Below the pieces are notes generated by a model. It was not told where the DNA came from and searched no databases. It was given only the letters and a program-made list of their open reading frames with translations. Positions 1 to 11,130 of a stretch of 64,000 nucleotides of DNA are shown piece after piece. Positions within the stretch are counted from its first letter, which is position 1. Every line of letters starts with the position of its first letter. Location: positions 57,415,670 to 57,479,669 of the forward strand of contig CM063498.1 of the NCBI GenBank assembly GCA_032207245.1, read 5' to 3'. Source of the DNA: Pardosa pseudoannulata. Taxonomy: Eukaryota; Arthropoda; Arachnida; Araneae; Lycosidae. A program made the translations under genes and the position numbers.

Positions 1-153
1 ATTTTTGCATGAGTTTGTGAAATTTGTCAGTGATAAATTGTTCTATGAATTTTTATACTAAGGCAGTGTTTTTTTAACATTGCCTTTAATATAATTCTTA
101 AGGATTTTATTTATTTTAATTTTAATGTGATCCGTAAAGGATCATATTTTATG

Positions 154-557
154 TGTTCCGAAAACCCACGGAAGACATCGAATCAGAAGATAATCACAAA
201 AAAACAGTTTTATTCACGAACACAGTACATTTAACACAAAAAATTTATTCACAGTTTTCTTAAATACTCGACTCATGATTCATCTTAATATTTCACAGTA
301 TGATGAATTTAAAGGTAGTAATTCACCGATAAAAATATTCTTAATATCTCATTAAAAATTCTCAATTCTCTAAATAAAATAATTATAACTCAGAAACGAA
401 ACTCACTCTCGCATTTCTTGTTCTATTTTTATATTTTTCTTTTGAACCCACCGGTGTTGCCAAACAGAGGCATGTAAATTCCTCGTGCGTTAAAAAAAAT
501 AAACCATTGAGTCAAAGCATTTACGAAAAATATAGAAAAAGGTTACTTTTCTCAACA
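154..557 (-). repeat. 3' LTR of the BEL/Pao element
   Basis: Left copy of the terminal repeat, which is the 3' LTR because the element is on the minus strand. It aligns end to end with 6268-6669 and differs by one extra T in each of two T runs. On the coding strand it begins TGTTGAG and ends GGAACA, the standard TG...CA termini. An AATAAA polyadenylation signal lies near its 3' end (about 207-215). Confidence 0.95.
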
Positions 558-571
558 TCCTCCCACCTAAG
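558..571 (-). promoter_or_regulatory. Polypurine tract of the BEL/Pao element
   Basis: Directly inside the 3' LTR the minus strand reads CTTAGGTGGGAGGA, a purine-rich run of the kind that primes plus-strand DNA synthesis. Its position against the LTR edge supports the LTR boundary at 557. Confidence 0.8.
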
Positions 572-857
572 TTTACATTTTTCTTTCAAAAAAGGTTAAC
601 TTACAATAAAAAAAATGCACAGAAAAAATCTACTTAAAAAATTTTCAAGAAATAAAAAATAAATTTAGAGCAATTTAAGATGAGAGATTTCACATCTTAA
701 GTCCAAAACATACATAAATCAATTAACACTTAATTTTTAACATATGACTGAAAATAAAAAAAACCTTGAACACATCAAATATTACAACACCACAAATTAC
801 TTTAAACATACACTTCATTAAAAAATAAAATTTTAAGAAAAGCAGGAATTTTTAGAG

Positions 858-3800
858 TCACAAGTCTAGTTTGTCTGGTTTCTTAGTCGAACGTCCATGG
901 CGGGTCACTTGATTTTTAGGTATGGCCTTCAGTTCACCAATATCTTCTTTGTCTCCAGGAGTCACACATACTCGCTTAATCTTCTTTTTCACTGAACACA
1001 ATTCATTTTCAATTGTTTCACTTGACGAGAGTTCTAAAGGATATATCTTTTGAGCTGCTCTGTAAAATTCTCCATTTTGTGTCCTTACTTTGACTCGACG
1101 AATGATGCTATCAGCACCTGGAAATACCTCGACTATTCGACCAAGAGGCCAAGATTGCTTCTTCTTATCATCGTCTCCAATAAGCACTATATCTCCTTCT
1201 TTTAAAGGAGAAAATTTGTTATTTATTTTCTTCGTGTAAAGTGCTCCCAAGTACTCTTGTCGAAACCTTGCTCGAAATGCTTCTCGAATAGACTGAATAT
1301 AACGTAACCTGCGACGTAAAAAATTTGGATCAGTATTAGTTCCGATATCTGGTATAGTAGTGTTTTTGATTTCTCTCAGAAAATCAGCAGGTGTTAGAGC
1401 ACTGAGATCTGGGTCAGACGTTACAGAAGTCAAGGGTCTATCGTTTAAAATTGCTTCACAATTACACAATACTGTGATCATTTCCTCATTATTTAAACTT
1501 GCTTTCCCTAAAGTCTTTTTCAAAACATTCTTCATCATGCCTACCAGTCGCTCCCACCATCCTCCCCACCAGGGTGCTGCGGGTGGAATAAATTTCCAAA
1601 TTATTCTCTGTTCTTTGGCTTGTGTAAATATCTTATCAAAGTCAATAGATGCAAAAATGTTGGCAGATCCTGTGAAGTTTGTACCATTATCACTGTACAC
1701 TATTGATGGTTTTCCTCTGCGAGCAACAAAACGGTGAAAAGCCAAAAGAAATGTCTCAGTCGATAGTGATGTAACTAACTCGAGATGAACAGCACGATAT
1801 ACTGCACATGTGAATAAGCAAATCCAAGACTTTGAATTATCTCGTAAAATAACTGGTCCGGCAAAATCAACTCCTATAACTTGGAATACGTTTGAGTCTT
1901 GTACACGATCTGCAGGTGGCGGAGCAGTTGGAGGCTTGTTATTCTTTGCAGCATATCTTTTACAAATAATACAAGATCTAATTACAGATTTCACTGTCCT
2001 TCTACCACAAAGAATCCAAAATCTTTCTCTCAAAGAATTCAATGTATGTGATACACCAGCATGCCCCTTTTTTTTGTGTTCCTCTAACACAAGAGCTTTA
2101 ACAATTGGATGATCTCCTGGTAAAATTGCAGGCATTCTAAACTCAGTTAAATCTTCTCTTCTTAACACCGTGGTTTTTAACCGAATAATTCTTTCATCAA
2201 GGAATGTATCTAAAGTTTGCAGTCTCTTATCATTATTACTCGTGAAATATTCTTGCTGTATCAAATATATAATTGTCTTCTCTGCTTCTTCTATATCTTC
2301 AACAGTAAGTTCTCCCACCTTCTTTGGTCGATTTCGACAGTTGTAAATAAATCTCTTAACCCAAGTTACAATATTCACTATTTTCTTATAATTGTTTGTA
2401 CGAGAACTTAACAGTGTACTGACTTCAACAGTTAACATGGACGACACTACTCTCTTTTTCTTTTCACTATTTACTTCCTCTTCTTGGGTGGCATCTTCAA
2501 CCATAGGCCATAAATGAGATGGAGAATACAACCACTCAGGACCCTCCCACCATCTTGATTCAGACAATTGCCGAGCAGAGCAACCTCTACTTGGAAGGTC
2601 AGCGGGATTCATTATACCAGGAACAAATCTCCAGGCATCTTTAGGGGTCAATCTCAATATTTCTTCCACTCTATTCTGGACAAAGACTCCCCATGTATCA
2701 TCTCTCCTCAACCATGCAAGAACTGTAGTGGAGTCTGTCCAACAGTATACATTTTCTACAGGAAGATCCTTCACAATATTTGAAAAAAGACGAGCAGCTA
2801 TAGTAGCACCGAGAAGTTCTAAACGGGCAACTGTAGTTTCTTTTCTTCCACAAGGGGAGACTCTTGCTTTAGCTTGAATAAGCTGTATATGTACTGAATT
2901 TTCTCTCTCAACTCTAAGAAAAACAACAGTTGCGTAAGCGGACCGACTAGCATCACAAAACACGTGCAATGAATGTCTCTGGCCTTCACTTCCTAATCTG
3001 ATCCATCTTGGGATCTCAATTGTGGACAAGAAAATCACGTCTCTTCGCCATTTTTGGTACATCTTCTTCGTTTCTAAATCTACTTCTTGGTCCCAGCTCA
3101 TATTTTCCTTCCACAAACGCTGTAAGATAAGCTTTGGAAATAAAGCCACTGGGCAAGTAACACCTAACGGATCAAAAATCTTGTGTGCAGAGGCCAAGAT
3201 GATCCTTTTGGTTACTTTCTCATCAAAGTTTTTAAAACTTGATAGGTTGATTCTCAAAGTATCAGAATATTTATCCCATAAGAGTCCAAGAACATTTGTA
3301 GGTGCGGTGAAAGGTTTAGTAGAATTAGAATGTTCCCACCCTCTCAAATCAAATTTTCTCTTAGCCATAACACTCGTGGCTACATCAATAAAACTTTGCA
3401 ACTCAGATTCAGTCTCAACACTCGTGACGCAGTTATCCACATAAAAGCTATCAATTAATTTCTCTATTATTTCTTTTGGATAGACAGATTCTTCCAAAAC
3501 AGTTTGCAAATGATATTGAATTACTGCCCCCAGTAAAAAAGGGCTACTTGTGACACCGAAGACCACTCTACAGTGGCGATAAACCTTCAACTCTTTGTCC
3601 ACATTCATCCACAGGAATCTAAGAAAGTTCTTGTCATTCGGAGAAATACTGATTTGTAGGAAGGCCTTTTTTATATCTGCTATCACTCCGATTTTTCCTA
3701 ATCTAAATTTTGTAAGTACTGTGGGGATAAGTTCCATGAGATTAGGACCTTTTTCCAAACATTCATTCAGACTGGGCGATCTCTTTATCTTAGCCGAGGC

Positions 3801-6137
3801 ATCAAATACTGGACGGATTCGAGTCGTGCTGTTTTCCTTGACCACATGTCTATGAGGAAGGTAATGACATGGCATGTTTCTCTCAGCTGCTGGTACCTCT
3901 TCAATGACACCCTCCTTCAACCATTCTGCGAACACTTTTTCGTAGGCTTGATAGAGGCCATCAGCTTCCAATTTTTTCAATGTAGAATGAAGTCTCTTGA
4001 GTGATAACTCATAATTATCTGGAAGTGCACGGTGATTTTCTAGCCAGGGCAGATTTACCATAAAACGCTCTTCTTCCACTTTTACTGTATTTAAAAAATG
4101 TGTTTTAGCAGCTTCTTGGAGCTCTTGCTTTGATTTATTCTCTGAAGGATCCGTTATGCCTAAACTATCCAAAGTCCACAAATCTGCAATAGTTACATCT
4201 TGGTTTGTCATGGAAATCAACATTAAACATTCACTGGAAGTCACGGTTGGTGTACGACCCATAATGGTCCATCCTAATCTCGTTTCTATTGCAGCAAGAC
4301 CACTAGGAAGAAGCTTGTATCCACCAGTCATCAGCTTTCCAGCAACATCGGCTCCTATCAGAATCTCGATTGGGGCTCGATGATCATCATCAACATCAAC
4401 GCTGAAATCTGAAAGTTCTTGATCACAAAACTCATGAGTTGTAGGTGGCTTCGTCTCACATATTACAGGCTGACTTAACACTTTGAAGTTACAATTATAG
4501 TCTCCATTAACACTTGTTAAAAACAGTTTGAATACATCGTGCTTACACACACCTGTATTATTGCCTCCAAAAAGGGCATGTTGAAGATACTCAAAACCGT
4601 CAACTTCATAATTCATATCTCTGGCTGTGTCTTTTAATATATAGGAACGTTGTGACGCAGAATCAATTATGGCTCTTGCTCTACGTCTCTTTCCATTTCC
4701 TCTAATAATGACCATTAAAGTTTGTAACATCACATTGGGCGACTTAGAAATGTTTGCCAGGGCCGTATCTTTCTCAGATTTTTCTTCTGAGGCAACAACT
4801 TTATCAGAAGAGGAAGATTTTGACTGCATATTTCTGCACAGTAAAATGTGGTGTCTTTTCCCACAGCTCAAACATCCAGCTTTCACATTACACTGACGAA
4901 CCTGATGTCCTGATCTGAGGCATAGAAAACAGCAATGGGATCTTTCCACAAGTATTTCTCTCTCTTTAAGTGGTAATTTCCTAACTTTTAGGCAATCAGC
5001 AGAATTGTGAAAGTTAGAGCAAAATATGCATGGTCTCTGCCTGTGTGCAGAAGTGAAAAGGTCAGCAGCTGTCGGTACTTGAGAAGTATTTCCAAATCTC
5101 CATTTATTATTAACGTTTTTGTCACCGTATGATTTATTTTCTCTTTTCACAGTTTGTCTTGATTTTGAAGAATCGAAAGATTGGGAAGCCAAAAGTATTC
5201 GTTCTTCTGCCTCAACTTCGTCTTGTAAAAAATCTAAAATAGAGTTAAGATCACTTTTTTCAACAATTGTTAAATTCTGATCATTATTCACAGAATCTTC
5301 TCGAAATCTTCGATTATTAGATCTATAGCGTTCCCAGGCTCTCAGAGTATCTTCAGGTAAAGAAGATTCAATTAAAGGGAATATCATAGAAGCATATTTG
5401 TCTCGCGTTACACCTAAAATTTCTAATGCTCTTAATTTAGTCTCTAACAAGTCGTACAATACTCTCAGTGAATTCTTGTTCTTCTCCTTTTGAAGAACCA
5501 AGGCAAGCAAGTCTCTCACATAAACTTGAATCAATAACTCATCTTTACCAAAACGACTCTTTAATTGATTTATAGCTTTTTCATAACTGTCACCACCGGG
5601 GGGAAAACTTCTAATTAATTCGTCAGCAACACTTCCTCTAACCATGGCTTGTGAAAGATACGAAAATTTATCATGCATATCTAAACTGGGATCTTTATCA
5701 ATCTTCTGAAACTGTCCCCAAAAACCTAACCAGTTTCTGATATCACCATTGAATGAGGGAAGCTGAATTTTAGGATAACGTAATAAAGTATTTTTCTGAG
5801 ACACATCAACATTAGAAGAAGACACGGAAGACGTCGAATCATCTTTCTCAGCCACGGACAGCTTTCTAAATTTCTGTTCAAAATTACGCCACCGATCAAT
5901 ATAAATTTCAGATTCGTCAAATTCAGCCTCAAGTTCTTTCTCAGTAATAGCTGTATTAGAAAGTTGATCTCTAATTTTCGTTTCATTTTCAATCATCAAA
6001 AGTGCTTTTTCTTCTATGATCTTAAGTTTTAAAAGTTTATTTTCATCACTTAAATCTAACTCTTTTTCTTCAAAATCGTTACAAGCTTTCGAAAATAATC
6101 TCCTGTACTGTGTTCTCGCTTTCTTTAATGCTTCCAT
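858..6137 (-). CDS. BEL/Pao gag-pol polyprotein
   Basis: One open frame of 1759 codons encodes the whole replication machinery. I start it at the ATG at 6137; the frame is open further upstream but only a GTG precedes this ATG. Order (residues from that Met): DUF1759-like gag with LPSFNGD near 126; three Cys/His zinc-knuckle-like motifs about 369-435; aspartic protease with DSAS at 492; reverse transcriptase with Asp821 and the active-site box YVDN at 899-902; RNase H with Asp1062, a Glu near 1106 and an Asp near 1136; integrase with an HH-CC zinc finger about 1355-1400 and Asp1424, Asp1483 and Glu1529; a DUF5641-like C-terminal region about 1640-1720. No stop or frameshift. Oddities are YVDN for the usual YVDD and DSAS for the usual DSGS. 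Family identity is secure; activity is not shown. Confidence 0.95.
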   Translation of the reverse strand: MEALKKARTQYRRLFSKACNDFEEKELDLSDENKLLKLKIIEEKALLMIENETKIRDQLSNTAITEKELEAEFDESEIYIDRWRNFEQKFRKLSVAEKDDSTSSVSSSNVDVSQKNTLLRYPKIQLPSFNGDIRNWLGFWGQFQKIDKDPSLDMHDKFSYLSQAMVRGSVADELIRSFPPGGDSYEKAINQLKSRFGKDELLIQVYVRDLLALVLQKEKNKNSLRVLYDLLETKLRALEILGVTRDKYASMIFPLIESSLPEDTLRAWERYRSNNRRFREDSVNNDQNLTIVEKSDLNSILDFLQDEVEAEERILLASQSFDSSKSRQTVKRENKSYGDKNVNNKWRFGNTSQVPTAADLFTSAHRQRPCIFCSNFHNSADCLKVRKLPLKEREILVERSHCCFLCLRSGHQVRQCNVKAGCLSCGKRHHILLCRNMQSKSSSSDKVVASEEKSEKDTALANISKSPNVMLQTLMVIIRGNGKRRRARAIIDSASQRSYILKDTARDMNYEVDGFEYLQHALFGGNNTGVCKHDVFKLFLTSVNGDYNCNFKVLSQPVICETKPPTTHEFCDQELSDFSVDVDDDHRAPIEILIGADVAGKLMTGGYKLLPSGLAAIETRLGWTIMGRTPTVTSSECLMLISMTNQDVTIADLWTLDSLGITDPSENKSKQELQEAAKTHFLNTVKVEEERFMVNLPWLENHRALPDNYELSLKRLHSTLKKLEADGLYQAYEKVFAEWLKEGVIEEVPAAERNMPCHYLPHRHVVKENSTTRIRPVFDASAKIKRSPSLNECLEKGPNLMELIPTVLTKFRLGKIGVIADIKKAFLQISISPNDKNFLRFLWMNVDKELKVYRHCRVVFGVTSSPFLLGAVIQYHLQTVLEESVYPKEIIEKLIDSFYVDNCVTSVETESELQSFIDVATSVMAKRKFDLRGWEHSNSTKPFTAPTNVLGLLWDKYSDTLRINLSSFKNFDEKVTKRIILASAHKIFDPLGVTCPVALFPKLILQRLWKENMSWDQEVDLETKKMYQKWRRDVIFLSTIEIPRWIRLGSEGQRHSLHVFCDASRSAYATVVFLRVERENSVHIQLIQAKARVSPCGRKETTVARLELLGATIAARLFSNIVKDLPVENVYCWTDSTTVLAWLRRDDTWGVFVQNRVEEILRLTPKDAWRFVPGIMNPADLPSRGCSARQLSESRWWEGPEWLYSPSHLWPMVEDATQEEEVNSEKKKRVVSSMLTVEVSTLLSSRTNNYKKIVNIVTWVKRFIYNCRNRPKKVGELTVEDIEEAEKTIIYLIQQEYFTSNNDKRLQTLDTFLDERIIRLKTTVLRREDLTEFRMPAILPGDHPIVKALVLEEHKKKGHAGVSHTLNSLRERFWILCGRRTVKSVIRSCIICKRYAAKNNKPPTAPPPADRVQDSNVFQVIGVDFAGPVILRDNSKSWICLFTCAVYRAVHLELVTSLSTETFLLAFHRFVARRGKPSIVYSDNGTNFTGSANIFASIDFDKIFTQAKEQRIIWKFIPPAAPWWGGWWERLVGMMKNVLKKTLGKASLNNEEMITVLCNCEAILNDRPLTSVTSDPDLSALTPADFLREIKNTTIPDIGTNTDPNFLRRRLRYIQSIREAFRARFRQEYLGALYTKKINNKFSPLKEGDIVLIGDDDKKKQSWPLGRIVEVFPGADSIIRRVKVRTQNGEFYRAAQKIYPLELSSSETIENELCSVKKKIKRVCVTPGDKEDIGELKAIPKNQVTRHGRSTKKPDKLDL

Positions 6138-6247
6138 TTTAATTAAAATGTTCTCACTTAAACTTCTAGTTTCGATTTCGTAATACACGAAAATTGTTCA
6201 ATTTAAAAAATATAAATATAAAGTTCAGCTTACTCATGCGATAAAAA

Positions 6248-6265
6248 GTCCTGTCGCGGACGCCA
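6248..6265 (-). promoter_or_regulatory. Primer-binding site of the BEL/Pao element
   Basis: Two bases inside the 5' LTR the minus strand reads TGGCGTCCGCGACAGGAC, 18 bases starting with the TGG expected as complement of a tRNA CCA end. It resembles the tRNA-Arg-type primer sites of other arthropod LTR elements; that tRNA assignment is from memory and should be checked against the host tRNAs. Confidence 0.75.
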
Positions 6266-6267
6266 GA

Positions 6268-6669
6268 TGTTCCGAAAACCCACGGAAGACATCGAATCAG
6301 AAGATAATCACAAAAAAACAGTTTATTCACGAACACAGTACATTTAACACAAAAAATTTATTCACAGTTTCTTAAATACTCGACTCATGATTCATCTTAA
6401 TATTTCACAGTATGATGAATTTAAAGGTAGTAATTCACCGATAAAAATATTCTTAATATCTCATTAAAAATTCTCAATTCTCTAAATAAAATAATTATAA
6501 CTCAGAAACGAAACTCACTCTCGCATTTCTTGTTCTATTTTTATATTTTTCTTTTGAACCCACCGGTGTTGCCAAACAGAGGCATGTAAATTCCTCGTGC
6601 GTTAAAAAAAATAAACCATTGAGTCAAAGCATTTACGAAAAATATAGAAAAAGGTTACTTTTCTCAACA
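6268..6669 (-). repeat. 5' LTR of the BEL/Pao element
   Basis: Right copy of the terminal repeat and the presumed promoter of the element. On the minus strand a TATAAAAA box lies at 6545-6538 and AATAAA further on near 6316-6321, consistent with a U3-R-U5 layout. It is practically identical to the 3' LTR. Confidence 0.95.
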
Positions 6670-6674
6670 ATATG

Positions 6675-7300
6675 AATAAAGGTTAAGACATTTTATTTCC
6701 ATGGGACCATTTAATAAAAGGTAAGTAAAAAGAAAAAAAAAAAGATGCCAGTTGTGTAATTTTTTGCAAATGTAATTTCTTTGCTTAAAATTTTATCTAT
6801 GTATCGTATCTGTTCTCGTGTAGTGTATGAAGTGATTTTGGTAACTAAAATTTAAATATAAATTGACACACAAATAAAATCTATAGCAAAATAATTTTCT
6901 ACTAATCAATATTCAAGTTAGTGAAATAATTGAATATCCTTAGTTTATTTTTTGAAAAAAATATTTTGCTGAGTAGTAAAAGGTATAACACAATTTACTT
7001 GAGGATTATAGGAGGGAAACCGCCTTCGGCCGCCGCCATGTTTTTAAGCGCGCAGGCCTTCTGTATAGATGGCTGTGTAGAAATTATTGCTTCTTTCACT
7101 TAGTTACTATGCGATAAATTAAAAAGATAATCGTTTGCGTTTAACCGGGAATAATACTGCTTGGAATAATGACATGAAACGCTCCAAAAAGAGGTAAGGA
7201 ATGAATTTAGAACGTTAAAAATTTCAAAAACCTTCCTAGAGATTTACCTAATAGTTTCCCAAATTTTCACGGCTATGTATGGTTTTTGAGTCTATCGAGT
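6675..7300. other. Anonymous AT-rich DNA right of the BEL element
   Basis: No convincing frame, RNA gene or repeat unit seen. A short GC-rich island lies at about 7015-7060. Confidence 0.5.
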
Positions 7301-7330
7301 AGAGACAGACAGACAGACATACACAAATTC

Positions 7331-7377
<47 letters not shown>
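7301..7377. repeat. GACA tetranucleotide run and (AT)n microsatellite
   Basis: Four to five GACA units are followed by ACAAATTCATTT and about 22 AT dinucleotides. A GACA run followed by a T/A-rich tail is a common 3' end of degraded non-LTR elements in invertebrates, but no coding part is left here, so that origin is only a guess. Confidence 0.8.
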
Positions 7378-7379
<2 letters not shown>

Positions 7380-8374
7380 TTTTTTTAATACTTTTATAAG
7401 GTACTTTATCTATAATCTCCATAACTACATCACACCAAGTACTGAAGATCATTTTCGATTCTAAATTTCCCGGTACTCAGGGGATCATCATTTGTTCTCC
7501 TCGTAAATTTTTTCCATAAGTATTACTTACTCAAATACAAGAGGAATTCTCGTCGATAATATCTCCCGCTGCATTTTTTGGAGGCATTCATCACCATTAC
7601 CTGCTAAAGATATTCTGAAAACAGGTTCTTTTGCGGCTTTCTGTTTTGCTGCGATTCTGGGGAACTTGTCTGCACGACCGCTATCATTAAAACACCTTAG
7701 ACTAAAGTAATCATATGATCCTGTTGGCCCAACTTAAAGAAATATCTGTGATACCAGGAATTTCGTCTCCTGCTTCATTTTGAATTTCTCTACCCAGACG
7801 TTTCAGCGGAAAATTGGATCAACAGAGGCTTTAAACTAGAGTCTTAGCGACAAAAATACCAAAACGAGGTTAATTAGGTTAACTTACGAATTCAACTTCT
7901 GCGTAGAAAGGCTAATCGTTTTATTATTTTGATTTGATGATCTGAGTTTCAATGAACTGATATCCATCAATTCATCTCAAGCTCTGTTAATAAGGGATTT
8001 TACGATAACTCTACAAGGTTTAACAAGGTTAGATTGAATCAGATGTATACCTACAATCTTTACTTCGTGTTCTGTTATGAGTGTAACGTATAACGGTCTA
8101 TATGCAAGATTATTGCATGATTACGCAGTGGCTGGACTGAATAATAAACAGTGTAGAAAAATTACTTCTCAATTAGCAATCTTGGAGTATATTTTTAAAA
8201 CACTATTAATAGATGAGATAACTCAAAATAACGGATCAGGTGAACAACTTAATAAGAAAAAATTAAAAAGAAAACAAGTATATATCTTATGTAAAATAAA
8301 TAAAATGTCAGAAAATAAAGTGCTTTGAGTTGTTGTTGGCATTTAAGGGAGTAACAAATTATATTAAAATTTGT
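7378..8374. other. Anonymous DNA
   Basis: No gene recognised. A short open frame at 8077-8328 is basic, low in complexity toward its end and has no familiar motif; I do not call it a gene. Confidence 0.4.
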
Positions 8375-8540
8375 TTTGGTTTGGAGGGCTATAGTCTACT
8401 GTTTTGCTACACGAGGGATAATGAGACCGGGATCTAATACTTAAAGTTGATTTTGAACGGCTACGAACATCCACGTCAGCAACGGGTTTCGAACCCGTGA
8501 ACTCCATTACCGAAGAGCATCGCTTACCCTTCGGCCATTA
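8375..8540 (-). mobile_element. tRNA-derived SINE copy 1
   Basis: Shares its full length with the other SINE copies in this window. On the minus strand it opens with a tRNA-like head, TGGCCGAAGGGTAAGCG (A-box-like), then the B-box-like GGTTCGAAACC, then a tail that ends in the repeated CCAAACC motif. The B box has one change from the ideal GGTTCGANTCC. Confidence 0.85.
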
Positions 8541-9100
8541 TTCTGCAACTGAATTAAGTATGCTAAATTTAGGGATACATCCATATAAGACTTCTCATAT
8601 GAGTAAAGTAAAACTCTGTAGTAAGGAACAGTGATTTTGAGTGTACTATAGTAGTCCTAGACTATGCCAATTTTTAGTAAAAGTATCTTACACTACTTAT
8701 TTGTAATTGAAATTATTAGTAAAAGTATGCTACGAATTCTAACAAAAATAACTTTGAATGTATTCTATATATTCGAGCATATAGATAATCTCTCTAACCA
8801 TTTACCGAATTTTTTTTTTTTTTAAGTAATCTATCTTAACGTTGCTTTCAAGTTTAAATATGCTATTTTTTTTTTAATTTTAAATTGTAGTGTACAACCC
8901 TTATAACAATAACTCCTATCATATTAGCAAATTTCTATGAAAAAGACAGGAGTAAATCAGTTCTTCATAATAAAACAGCATTTATATAAATACTACTATT
9001 TTTAATTTATTATATAAATACTACTATTTTTAATTTATTATTTCTCCCTTAACCTTTATCACTAAAGACGTAAATTCATATACGATTATGTTGAACTTTC
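8541..9100. other. Anonymous AT-rich DNA
   Basis: Nothing coding. A segment of about 28 bp is tandemly doubled at about 8983-9040. Confidence 0.5.
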
Positions 9101-9103
9101 CAA

Positions 9104-9795
9104 GAATTATTTTATAGTTTCAAGTTGAACAAAACCATTTATTTCAGATTAAAAAATATAGAATGCAGATGACTCGGTGAATTTCCAAGAAGTTAAATAT
9201 CCATATTTAGGAAATATCTTTTTTTTCTTACGTCAATAAAGGAGTCAGACAGATTAATTCTCTACCTATAAACTAATTTTAAAAAGTTATAGGAAGATGT
9301 TTTTGAATGTTTTCAGGGAAATTGTACATAACAAATTACTGTAAGTTTACTTATTAAATAAAAATGTTTTCCCATTAATTAGTTTTTTATTTATTTATAT
9401 TCCTATTTTAAAAGTTCATAGATATTTATCCTTCATAATACATATAGAATTATTATTTTATAGTTTTAAGTTGAAGAAAACCATTTACTTCAGATTAAAA
9501 AATATAGAATGTAGATGACTCGTGGAATTTCCAAGAAGTTAGATATCCATATTTACGAAATATCTTTTTTTTTCTTACGTCAATAAGAAAGTCAGGCAGA
9601 TTAATTCTCAACGTATGAACTAATTTAAAAAAGTTGTAGAATGATGTTTTTGAATGTTTTCAGGGAAATTGTACATAACAAATTACTGTAAGTTTACTTA
9701 TTGAATAAAAATGTCTTCCCATTAATTAATATTTTATTCATTTATATTCCTATTTCAAAATTGCATAGATATTTATCTTTAATAATACATCTCTT
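9104..9795. repeat. Tandem duplication of a 346-bp segment
   Basis: The stretch beginning ATTTTATAGTTT near 9108 is repeated from near 9454 with about 90% identity by eye; matching landmarks (for example the TAG at 9115 and 9461) are 346 bp apart. No coding frame in either half. Confidence 0.85.
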
Positions 9796-10314
9796 CCTTT
9801 GTAAGTTGCCACATTTTTTTCATTTTTAATTACCAAGTTTCTAACTCAAATCTACATATCGATACTAGCAATGAAATTAAATTAATCGCAGTACATTAAA
9901 TTTGAGTTTCTGTTCTCAGTTAAGTAAAATTTTACAACCATGTGTGTTTTGTAGATTCATTACAGATGAAGTAATTAGAATTAAGTTAGGAATTTAGTAC
10001 GCTAAAAAGCAAAAATATTACCTTTAAAAACTTGTAATCAGTGATCATATATAAATTTTCAACTCATAGTCTTCATGTGGAATGAAAGATAAATCGATAC
10101 TGCCTTCAACACTGGAATCAATACCCTGAAATCCACTACTGACATGGATGTACTTAGCCATTCTGATCTTTACACAGTAGGTTCTGATCTAACTAGCACT
10201 CATGTAATAGAAAAATTGATTAGGGCGTTTTAAAGAATCCAAACGAAATCATTGCCACCATATTATTAATTCGTTATCTGTGTAATCTATATGAAAAAAG
10301 ATTTAAGTAATCTT
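9796..10314. other. Anonymous DNA
   Basis: AT-rich, no frame, RNA gene or repeat recognised. Confidence 0.5.
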
Positions 10315-10482
10315 TGGATTAGAGTGCTACGGTCTCTTTTTGCACCACGAGGGCTAATGAGACCAGGACCTAGAGTTTAAAGCCGATTCCGAACGGCTAT
10401 GAACATCCATGCCATAATGGGATTCGAACCCATGAACTCCGGTACCAAAGGCCAGCACACTAACTATTCGGCTTCATTATTC
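10315..10482 (-). mobile_element. tRNA-derived SINE copy 2
   Basis: Same family and orientation as copy 1. The B-box region on the minus strand reads GGTTCGAATCC, a perfect match to the polymerase III B box. Confidence 0.85.
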
Positions 10483-10734
10483 GATCATCGTTCGGCTTAA
10501 GTAATCTTCGTAAATTGACGGTTTTCTGACTCTACAAAATGGTAACTCTTGTGATAATTCAAATCTAACTTAACATTTCCCTTCTTATTACACAGCTAAT
10601 TATGCTTAAGCTGTGTGATATGTCATTTGAACAATGGCTTTGAAACTGCGGATACTTATGCAAATATTGGTTACAGGTGTAATTATGCGAAAACGTGGAG
10701 TGGACGACACGCCCTCAAAATGCCTGTGTAAATT

Positions 10735-11028
10735 ATGCGTCCATGTTTATTTCCTGAGAAGAAGAAGAATGGGGAAAATAACCGAGACCTTGATTCTGAT
10801 TCTTCGGAAAATGACTTATTGTTCAGACAATTTAATAACCGCTACGCACGGTTCCTTGAACCTACAAATCGAAAAGTCACTAGGATTTCGAAGGTGTTTA
10901 GAAATTGGAAATTGAAACTACAGTCCCGATGCAAAAAATGTTACTGTAAATCAAGAACAATTATTCAAGGACACGAATTTCATTGTCTCAAAACATTTTA
11001 TGTCAGAAAAGGTATTCCATTGAGCTAA
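10735..11028 (+). other. Unrecognised 97-codon open frame
   Basis: ATG-started frame, charged, with an acidic Asp/Ser stretch near residue 20, an Arg/Lys-rich middle and a cysteine cluster (CKKCYC) near residue 69. A stop immediately precedes the ATG in frame and an AATAAA lies about 20 bp after the stop. I recognise no family. It may be chance or a decayed exon; no splice sites were convincing. Confidence 0.15.
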
Positions 11029-11130
11029 AACTGTCAGAAACCTTTAATAAATATGATATAAACCTATCTTAATGTGGTTAAATCATTGTTAGTGGTAGTG
11101 CAAGATAGTATGTACGAGTCGTATATTTTA

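Larger units (their letters stand above)
154..6669 (-). mobile_element. BEL/Pao LTR retrotransposon, near-intact
   Basis: This is a complete 6.5-kb LTR retrotransposon read on the minus strand. It has two LTRs of 404 and 402 bp, a tRNA primer-binding site next to the 5' LTR, a polypurine tract next to the 3' LTR and a single uninterrupted gag-pol frame. The protein's DUF1759-like gag, A17-type protease, reverse transcriptase, RNase H and DDE integrase are in the order of the BEL/Pao superfamily. Flanking bases TTATG (149-153) and ATATG (6670-6674) are an imperfect 5-bp target duplication. The LTRs differ only by two single-T length changes in T runs, so insertion was recent. No env-like frame follows pol. 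Confidence 0.95.

Noticed and set aside
154..857. Endogenous retrovirus with an envelope gene
   Set aside because: The gag-pol frame ends at 858 and the remaining 300 bp to the LTR hold no frame; the element is a plain LTR retrotransposon.
1360..5992. Many plus-strand and off-frame minus-strand frames of 60-140 codons
   Set aside because: Shadows of the BEL gag-pol frame on the minus strand; none shows a domain.
858..6188. Start of gag-pol at 6188 and of innexin A at 29153
   Set aside because: Both upstream positions are GTG codons; the first ATGs in frame (6137 and 29135) fit the families better.
8077..8328. 83-codon hypothetical protein
   Set aside because: Low-complexity Lys-rich end, no motif, no splice or promoter context.
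8375..8540. tRNA gene (this and other SINE copies)
   Set aside because: The A and B boxes belong to a dispersed repeat with a shared non-tRNA body and tail; no cloverleaf with a proper acceptor stem was seen.
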